From Undaria pinnatifida (lineage: Eukaryota; Sar; Phaeophyceae; Laminariales; Alariaceae), in assembly GCA_012845835.1 (NCBI GenBank), contig JABAKD010000019.1, forward strand, positions 12,169,344-12,233,343: DNA of 64,000 nucleotides, given 5' to 3'. The position numbers and the translations under genes are program-made. Within the stretch, counting starts at the first letter, position 1. The number at the start of each line of letters is the position of its first letter. The notes under the pieces were generated by a model. That model was not told the DNA's origin. It saw only the letters and a program-made list of their open reading frames with translations, and made no database searches. Shown here one piece after another: positions 55,639-64,000 of this stretch.

Positions 55639-56189
55639 AGCTAGCACATGCGTGGTCATGCTTCTGTGCAAGGCCTCCGTTTTTTAGAGGCGCCCGCGAA
55701 CGCGGCTAAAAGTGCTACGACGAGGGCAGCATTTTTTAAGCCAAGAAGCGTTCTACGATAGAGGCAGCACTTTTTGGCCGAAGCGATCTCTGAACGACGG
55801 AACTCCGTACCCCCCCCCCCCCCTCCCCTTAACCCAAATAACGTCGTAAATTATTATCATTATCATTATTATTTCTTTTTGCAATAAAAACCGCTGTATA
55901 CCTAGGCCATGAGATTTCTCGTCGGGTAGATTTTTTTGATTTTTGTCCGAAGCTTTTTTTTTATATGCAGAGCTCCTGGAGCGAGGAGCCCCAGAAAACA
56001 ATGGTTGGTGTCCTTCTACCGCAGCGTGCACCCGAAAGCTGAATTATGACTGCTGGGGTTCCTCAGCTGAGAAACTACCCAATGTCATTGGAGTAAGAAA
56101 TTTAAGCGTACGTCATATGTTATAGAGCCTCGGCCGTGGAAAGGTCGTCGGGTTGCCATTTCCTTTTTTTTATTTCGTTCAAACGTTTC

Positions 56190-56450
56190 ACACCTCGGTC
56201 GGCAGATCACCGATCCCCACTTGATGATCTTGATATTGTTTCGGGGAAGACCTGTGTAGTCTAGCTCATGTTGCCCGGTGGGAGCCGTACGATTTGTATG
56301 ATCTAGCACATGCTAAAGGTGTGGGTTGGACCTGTGCTCGATGGATGCAGGTGGAGCACTTAATCTAATAACGGCAGATACAGGATAATTCGTAGACAAT
56401 CTAGGTCATGTAGATGATCTAGATCATGATCTGATAGAAAGGTGTGAAAA
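56190..56450. mobile_element. Family-3 MITE copy
   Basis: Ends CACACCTCGG and AAAGGTGTG, interior TCTAGATCATGATCTGAT and TTGCCCGGTGGGAGCCGTAC as in the 7165 copy. The flanking 8-mers AAACGTTT and AAAATATT match poorly. Confidence 0.65.
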
Positions 56451-57927
56451 TATTAGGATGAGAAAGCCTCTGAAGAAATTAACGCACCTTCTAACGTAGC
56501 GTGGGCCTGTGCCGCGTCTTAAGTACTTCGAGCAGTCCTCGTTAATCGCGCTGAGGTATGGCATGTTGTCTCGTAGGGTTAGAAAGGGGGAGAGCGACCC
56601 CGCTGCCCGCGCATCGCCTCCTGTGGCGGCCCCCGCTTGTGCTTGAGCTGATGGGACTGGTGCTGGTGGTGTTGCTTACCGCTCTGGATATAAATGGGAC
56701 TGGGACTGTTGTGGGTTGTTGATTCGGATATAAAACAGTCCTTCAGTTTTCGTCCGTTGTTACATTTCGCTAAAACGAAGAAAAGCTGGTGCAGCAGTGT
56801 GTTCAGTTGCTGCGCTTCCCTCGTTTTTTGTTGTTGTAAAAAAACTAAAAATACAGTACAGCTGTGAGAGCGAAAATTTCGTCGAAACTCATTGGAGGAA
56901 TGGCTGAGAGTTTTACACGAAGAGCTAATTTGCATTCGCTAAAGTGCCGTCGGTGGTCGGTCTGCCGCATGCTTCATGATTGGGGTGATGCTGCTCCATT
57001 GGGCAGCCTGACAACGGCGTGGGTCGACCGCTTTTCGGAGGGGTCATTTTTTTTTAAAGTTCTTTCGAGATCCTAGTGGTTAAAATTCGTCATGCAATGG
57101 TTTGGCACCGCCGTGATTTTTAAACCCCAAAAGCACGATGTTTTTCGTTCAAACGAACGATTCAACAGTCGCTGGGTACGTAGCTAGACTTAGGTATTCC
57201 AAGACAATCGTGCGGAAGAGAATACGCCGTACACGCGACTTAAAGCCGGGGCTTAACCCCTTTGAGGCCCCTACAACGCGATGGAAACAATCGAGATGTA
57301 TGTGCGGCGTGATCAAGCGTCTAGAATGAGCGCGCAGCAGAATGAGCAGTATGATGTTAACAGTACCATGCATGATGCAACGCGAGCGTCGTACCAACAA
57401 CTCCTTGGATGGTTGTTTTGACATATTCTAACCAACCCCGAAGCCAGTAGCCGGCTGTTCTATTCTGAGGTCGAAGTTGTAGTCGTCGGTTTTATTCGTC
57501 AATTTTCCCTCACTGAAGTCCCAAAGGGAATAATAATGTTCGATCTGACTCAAGTAATACCTGGTACTGCCAAAAGGCCGGTAACAGGGGTAGGGGATGT
57601 AACCCGAAGCACTTCGTTTGGGTAGTACTAAATTCCTCAAGCCAAGGAATTTCTTGGGTGGGACACATTCGCGAAGGGTGGCGCGTATGTCCAAAGTTTA
57701 CCAGGGTATGTTTTTTTGTTCACAACGTCAGCGCTGCGCCATTTAAATACCTTCCATTGCTGTCAGCAGCACCGCCACATCGCATACCATCAATCAGCAA
57801 TGTTGCTGGTCGTCCTTCCCTGTGCTCGTATGACACGCAGAGCAAGAGACATGCGGAATAGGTCCCGCGGGTCAAAAACTGACAACGCTTTGCATTCGTA
57901 GACTACTACGGGGTAATGTGTTTGCCA

Positions 57928-58199
57928 TCGACGCGTGCTACGATAGACGTAGTACTTTTCGTCTGAAACGGTTTCTGAATGACTAGGCTCCTTAATAAAC
58001 CCAAAATCGTCGGAAAATAAATAAATAATAGGCCATTTCTTTTTACATGATTCTCGTCGTGTACCTAGACCGTGGGGTTTTTCATCCGGTGGCAGCTTTA
58101 TTTTTCTCCAAATCGGATTTTGAGATAGGTCTTAAGCACCTAAAGTGAGGGGTAGTATTAGCAACAAAGAGGTGCACGTCTATCGTCGTACGCGTCGAT
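57928..58199. mobile_element. MITE of dispersed family 4 (about 270 bp)
   Basis: Left end CGACGCGTGCTACGATAGAC and right end (complement) CGACGCGTACGACGATAGAC, about 22 bp with two differences. The interior is A/T-rich with AAATCGTCGG. No coding capacity. Confidence 0.75.
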
Positions 58200-61100
58200 C
58201 TCACCAAGGGTAGCGGGTCATATCACAATATATGACAAATCAACATAAATTGGAGACGTTACAGATCAGGGCAACAGAGTATGACAACCATAACATATAC
58301 CTGGTATCCTCTTGTGGCTGCGCACATGTGCAACTTCCAGCCAACGCGAAAAAGAACCACCCCTCCCTCCCGCGCTCTCACCATGTACCATTAACATGCC
58401 CCCCCCTCGAAAATAGTCCGTGTAGCCCATGGCACCCTTACATCAGACCAAAAACCGGCCGCAGGTTAAATATGTTCATGACACAACACCCAGCACCTCT
58501 GTATGCCGGGTATTTTACCAGGTACGGTGTCCCGCCCAGAACTGCTTGTTCGTTGAAAGGAACTGTTTGTACGGCGTACGGATAAATAATCGAATAATAC
58601 GAGTATTGGTACCGGTACCTGTATTCTTTCGGGCCCGACAAATCTTGCAGGCTAGCAGGGATCTCCAGGGCTATCCCCTTGAGTCATTTGCCATGAACCG
58701 CTCTGGGCAATCAAGAACCTCCTACTCGTCGCACCTTCTATCCTTTTTTCACTGGAAAATGACGTTTTATTGAACCCACGCATGATGTTCTGTCGCGCAT
58801 GCCCTCGGCATGCAACCTTCAACGAGCAAGAGAATGTACCAACTTGTCATGCCTCTAACAACTACCGCAATATTGACACGACATATACGTGGAAGTACGG
58901 TGAGCTTAAGCTTCATTTTTTTATCCATCCGCCGGACGATAACAACAAAAAAACCGAAGAAAGATACAACAAACGCGAGTTACACCGGTAGACTCTATGC
59001 TGAAGGATGTGGTACCTAAAAAAAACGAGAAAAAAAAAAGCCGTTGTGCAAGTTCTTCTGACCACAACGCTGTGGATGGAACACTCCGTCAGCGGCATTT
59101 TTTTTTGGATCTACTACTCGTACTACTCTTTTCTTGACGATTCTATATACGACCAGTATACTTTCAGCATCGAAACATTAACACCAGTGCCGAACACATC
59201 AACCAACCCCACCGCCCGTCAATACGACCCCTTTTTCAACATCAAGCCACTCGTAGAGCACTGGTTTGTGTGCACTTTTCCAACTCGCTTTTGGTGTCCG
59301 CCGAAGACACAGGTGAGAAGAAAAACAGGACGTGTTAAGAGCGCCCTCTGGTTTTGATACAGCAGTAGTCTGATTGCCTCGTTCGTGCAGCGCCTTGCCA
59401 GCTGACAACCTCGCGTTGAAGTGGAACCCCGAACTATCCTGAGATAGTTTAATACGGTAATCTGTATGAAAGAGTGTTGACAAGCGATTATCGCCGCACT
59501 AAACTGGGCGCCCGCGATAAAGAGTGCCCCACAAAAGCGGACCACGGCTGTACAAATCTTACAGCTGTGTTCGTTTACCTCCCTCCCCCCCTTCCCCGTT
59601 CTCCTCATGCTTAGCCCCAACAAGCATGTTGAAAATCCCCACTCTTTCCCAGCTTCCATCGAAACAGATCAGCTTTGCTCGTGGATAGATCGACTGCCAT
59701 GTACTGTAGCGTTTACGGCGTGCGCCCACAGCGCACGAGCGCCCTTGCGCAGCATACATGTGCACCCTGCACTTCTTTGCGCATTACGCGCACTTTCTAC
59801 TGCAAATACACTGATAATTTTCAGGATTACCAGGGCAAGACACTGATATCGGTTGTTTCACGCGGCTGACACACATTGCCAACGCTATCCTGATTTTACG
59901 AGCGAGTGCAAGCTTCTATTAGTAACTTCGACCGCGCCAAAACATAGGGACACCCATTGCGAGTTTCCCTAAAGCGTCCGCCACCGACCGGCGCACACAA
60001 GGTGAGGACAGCTACAAATACCCTGTCCCCTGCGTTTCCAGGCGCGACGACGCCTTAGCATCGCCGTGAAATCCCATGGACTGTTCGCAAGGTAGCAGTC
60101 GTCCGTCTCACCGCTGGCCAACAGCGTTGACAACGGTATTTTGGTACCATGCCATAACTACGAAAGAACGCAAGTTTCTAAGTTCACACTACGCCCAAAA
60201 AAACAGAGACTCCTTGCTAGATGGCTGACGCCTGGTTTTACGCCCGCCGCCAACCGGGCCTAGCCCAGAAATACCGAAACCAGGACAAGCTGACATTGTT
60301 AGTCCATCCATCATCACAGCATACAAGTCACAATTGCAGCATGCACAGCCGGTACGCAGAGAGCATAAAACAGGATACGATTGTTGTTTCCATATTTCTC
60401 TCTGCTGTCGCACCCCGCAATACTACGTATTGGAGCCTGTCCTGTGATCACCGACTAGATTAAGGCGATTAGACGACAGCAACAGTTAACAAAAACAACG
60501 ACAACAACAAATATACTCACCATCCATCAACGCAGACAGGTTGACGGACAGTTACAAAAAACATCCTGATTAGCGAAATCCTGGCGTCGGCTGTGCTATC
60601 TTATGAAATATATAAACGGTATTGCTACTGTACTAGGAACCCCTTCTTCTCTCATCGCTTCCTTCGCCCCGCTTCGCCTCGCTTCGCCTCGCTTCGCCTC
60701 GTTTCGCTTCGTTCGCGAGCAGAACGCTTCCATGCTTGTCCCATACGATACCTCTCTGCACGGATATACAGAGACGTTTAGAGTCTCAAAATGAGTACCA
60801 AACGCTCCTTACATTTCCGTTCAGAGTGGTATATACAAGTTTACCTGACCGCGCTGAGTATACATTAGAAGTCCCATCGAGTCATGCGCCCATAGGTCCA
60901 CCGCCCCAAAACCTCCACCAGGCCTTGGAGAGCCTGGTTTTCCAGGTCTGCGGATCATCACAGCACAACATAAATGGCGGAGATGCCCGTATACGAGATT
61001 AATGGCGATACAAATGTATACGAATATTGTTGTCGATGAGCAAAAACGCAGAATTTCCGCAGCAAAAAGTTCTCAATGTTGTCGATCTTGGTCTGCTGAT

Positions 61101-61202
61101 CATAAACAGCGGTAGCGGCGGAACTTCACCAGTACACGGCGATTAATGGCAAGAAAACTAAGCACATCTTGTTGGTGAACAAGCGCCAAACGGGGATACC
61201 TA

Positions 61203-61497
61203 AAGCTGCGAGTCGGCGAGATTTCACGACTAAACACCAATCCGTAGGTACTGTTAGACGACTAAGTGACTTTAGCTGGCAAGCCGGCTGGCGAAACCAG
61301 CTGATGGTCAGCCGACTTGCCGACTCAAGCCAGGAGAGCGAAGCGAGCCAAGTCAACCCCCGCCCGGCCGAGCGGGCCACGACAAAAAGAGGAAAAACCT
61401 TTTTATTTCGCATTAAACAATTCTTCCTGCGAGTATGGAAACAATAAGTCGGATAGTCGGCACCTATGGGAAACGAACAACTGTTAGTCCGACTAAT
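61203..61497 (+). repeat. Left member of an inverted repeat pair (about 290 bp)
   Basis: Plus-strand reading RRDFTTKHQSVGTVRRLSDF and similar is mirrored on the minus strand at 63192-63457. It includes GACTAAGTGACTTTAG and CCCGGCCGAGCGG. It could be a fold-back element or two insertions of one family. Confidence 0.8.
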
Positions 61498-63191
61498 AAC
61501 TGGTTGGTTACTTATATCGCGCAGACGCACAGCTCTAGGGGCACCGGCATAGCGTAGGATAGCATCGCTGTCTTCAGGAACTCGCGCCGCTAGGCTTTAG
61601 CAACTGTCGTCAACTTGTATGACGATGTATTATATAACTATTTTAAAATACGTCAGCTGTGACTTCGATAAATATATAAATTTAAGGGTCGGTACTCATC
61701 TTTGCAAGCTACGTGATACACCGGCCGCTCGTTTTTACAGATGTATTATTCTTTAATACTCCCTATGTGACTCCTATGGATGATGCTAGGGTGGGCAACA
61801 ACAACAACAACACTATTATCAACAACAATATCGGCAGCAAGTTGTTTTGATTCATGCTATCTCGTTCCGCGGTCGACACAACTGTTTAATCATGGAAAAT
61901 AAAAGTTTTATGCCATCTCGAAACGGGCCCTATTCTTTGGCGCTGTGCAAAATATGAAGCTCGCAGTCTCTTGTAACTAATATCATAGCGAGAAAAAATG
62001 CGTATGCATGTTGATGGTAAGCAAAACGCCTTGTGTAGCGGCAACCTCGTAACACATATATGTCGAGTTTGGTCCTCGGCACGGGTCAAAGGGGGACGGA
62101 ATTACCTCTGCCCGACAGGACGAAGCGCGTCTCTTGCACCTAGGACAAGCGACGCCCTGTTGACCCTGGTGCTAGCACTCGGGAGGCACCAACCTATACG
62201 AGGTACCCTTCATGATGGCATATACACCCCGCAGCACACGCGTTCGACGTATGACACGGAATTTGCAAATGTGAGTTCCGATGAAGTCCATTCATAGCTG
62301 AGGGGTCATTTTGAATTGTATTAAACATTTCGGAGAAACAAAGCACGATAAGCACCCCACCTTGAGCAAGCATCGTTCCACGAACGCCGGCAACTGAAGA
62401 GCGCGCGAAAGATAATAAAAAAAGGGAAAAAAATAACCTCCTACGCTCAACGCGACAGGGCTTTAACTCGACGAGCGGCCAATGAGTACGCCGGGATTCG
62501 CGGCGTGTACGAATGGCATGGTAGCGCTATCTTCATCGCGTATCTGAGTAAAATGGGCACGCGGATAGATCCAGCCATACGAGGGCAGAGTGTCGGGTGG
62601 ACGAAGACGTAAACACGCTCCACCCGACGTGTCGTCACACCGATACCTGATCGGAACCCGACTGACTGTAGAGTGAATACGAAGTACTTGACAACGGGTT
62701 TTTCTTTCTTATACATCCTCCAGCGAATGGGTAAACACGAGACTCAAGCCCGCCGCTCACCACACCACACTTCCACGTTTGCGCCGTGTGTCAATCTACG
62801 GTAACTCCGTTGCAGAAAAAATGCGCTTCCGTGGCGGCCGCAAGCACAAGCTGCCGCGACCTACGCCGGTAGCACGAAGTGCCGTGGCCTACGGGCGCTG
62901 AAAAGGCTTGGTAGGTACGAACACAACAGACACAAATGGAGCGCCGTGGGTCAAGACAATTGTCGGCGAAAAAAAATTCGCGAGATAAATCGACGGCATC
63001 GCATGCCTGTACGCCATGCAAGGTAGTACACTCCCTGGAATGAAAACGGCCCATTTTCTCCCGAAATGAAGGGAGGCACACACAACGAAAACGGTGGTTT
63101 TGTAAAGACCTCGTTGGCATCTTTCCAAAGACTCATTACTCGGAATTTTCTAGAGCTGTGAGGTGGCATGGCTTCAGTCACCAATTAGCTA
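61498..63191. other. Interior between the inverted repeats, no gene recognised
   Basis: Holds a family-1 repeat copy (61652-61737), an ACA-rich stretch and a few frames of up to about 109 codons without motifs. Confidence 0.5.
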
Positions 63192-63610
63192 TGAATCGGA
63201 CAAATAGTTGGTCGTTTCCCGGTGGTGCTGACTATCCGACTTATTGGGTTTCCATACCCGTAGTAAGGGTTTCTCAATGCGGAGTGCGTTTTTCATTTTT
63301 TGGGCGGGGTCCGCTCGGCCGGGGCGGCTGACTTGGCTCTCGTCGTTCTCTTGACTAAAGTTGAGAAGTTGCCAGGCCATCAGCAGGTTCCGCCAGCCGA
63401 TTTGACGACTAAAGTCACTTAGTTGGCTAACGGCACCTACCGACTGATTTTTAGTCGTGAAATCGTGCCGCATCACAGCTCTAGAGTTTGCGTCCCCCCG
63501 TTGTCGAGAAAATCTTAGTTGGCTAACGGCACCTACCAACTGATTTTTAGTCGTGAAATCGTGCCGAATCACAGCTCTAGAGTTTGAACGTCCCCTCGTT
63601 GTCGAGAAAA
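63192..63610 (-). repeat. Right member of the inverted repeat pair, with a tandem internal duplication
   Basis: Minus-strand reading RHDFTTKNQSVGAVSQLSDF matches the left member. A unit of about 110 bp (GTTGGCTAACGGCACCTACC to GAATCACAGCTCTAGAG) is duplicated at the outer end. The frame stays open through both units on the minus strand. Confidence 0.82.
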
Positions 63611-64000
63611 TCATTTGGGAAATTTGTCCTCACAAAAAGTGCGACATCGTGCGTGTTACACTCGTACGGTCGGCCTTATGAAAAAACAAAGAGATCACCA
63701 TTCTCCGGGGAAGGAGAAGGGATTGTGTCACGCTGTACTATACGTTACTGACGTCATGGCGGTCCCAGAAATGATGCCGCTCATGAGCGGTAAGCTGCAT
63801 GTCAAAACCGGCAACAATGTTTCCGAGTTCCGAATGTAAGTGCAACCAAAGCTTCAACACGCAGACGGCTTTATGGCGACGATAAAGTGCTCAGTTGGTG
63901 AAATCGAGAGGTAATGTCGGGGTCCGCTTGCTTTTTCTGTGCATGTACCAAAATATTTTTCTTAGCACATCTGCAAGACGTACCAAACGCTTGTCGCCGG
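63611..64000. other. Right edge, possible exon
   Basis: A plus frame ending SGKLHVKTGNNVSEFR runs up to GAATGTAAGTG, a good donor, at about 63836. It may be an exon of a gene continuing to the right; no family is recognised. Confidence 0.25.

Larger units (their letters stand above)
55639..61202. other. 3' flank of the SDR gene, no gene supported
   Basis: Contains MITEs at 56190-56450 (family 3) and 57928-58199 (family 4) and family-1 repeat pieces. A plus frame at about 59172-59330 (ending before GTGAGAAG) could be an exon but shows no family motif. GCTTCGCCTC repeats at 60665-60710. Confidence 0.5.

Overview
The window is nuclear DNA of a eukaryote. Genes are split by many GT-AG introns, exons are short (33 to 983 nt) and most of the sequence is intron or repeat. 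The gene at 39313-55638 begins with a signal peptide followed by a Ser/Thr-rich transit-like region, with Trp right after a predicted signal-peptidase site. That bipartite leader is typical of algae with a secondary red plastid. Together with long introns, near 50% GC and a very high load of simple repeats and small transposons, it points to a photosynthetic stramenopile, most likely a brown alga. The species call is inference.

Three multi-exon genes can be rebuilt with splice phases that agree at every junction. (1) Minus strand, 903-13611: a DDM1/LSH(HELLS)-type SNF2 chromatin remodeller in twelve exons (about 607 codons); its C-terminal helicase lobe lies off the left edge and its first exon was not found. 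(2) Plus strand, 30015-35774: a four-exon, 612-residue protein with a Myb/SANT-like region and a C-terminal coiled coil. (3) Plus strand, 39313-55638: a ten-exon, 394-residue NAD(P)-binding protein (atypical SDR/NmrA-like) with a plastid-type leader. A cysteine-rich coding unit of unknown role lies inside its first intron.

Between and inside these genes the DNA is a mosaic of mobile elements. There are two miniature LTR-retrotransposon (TRIM) families whose internal region starts with a shared tRNA-like segment. One TRIM copy is split by a 5'-truncated non-LTR-like insertion with a 12-bp target duplication. A 1.7-kb hAT-type element with perfect 18-bp termini and 8-bp target duplication sits in intron 1 of gene 2, and a 196-bp relative sits in intron 5 of gene 3. 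There are also PIF/Harbinger-like and CACTA-like non-autonomous elements, a Ty3/gypsy integrase relic, tRNA-derived SINE-like pieces and at least four further dispersed short repeat families.

The most unusual pattern is that truncated copies of exons, usually the acceptor-side end with its 3' splice site, lie in tandem beside the working exon. This occurs at six exons in two unrelated genes: single copies at four exons, a tandem triplication at one and a four-unit array at another. From about 13.7 to 30 kb and from 55.6 to 64 kb no gene could be supported; those stretches hold repeats.
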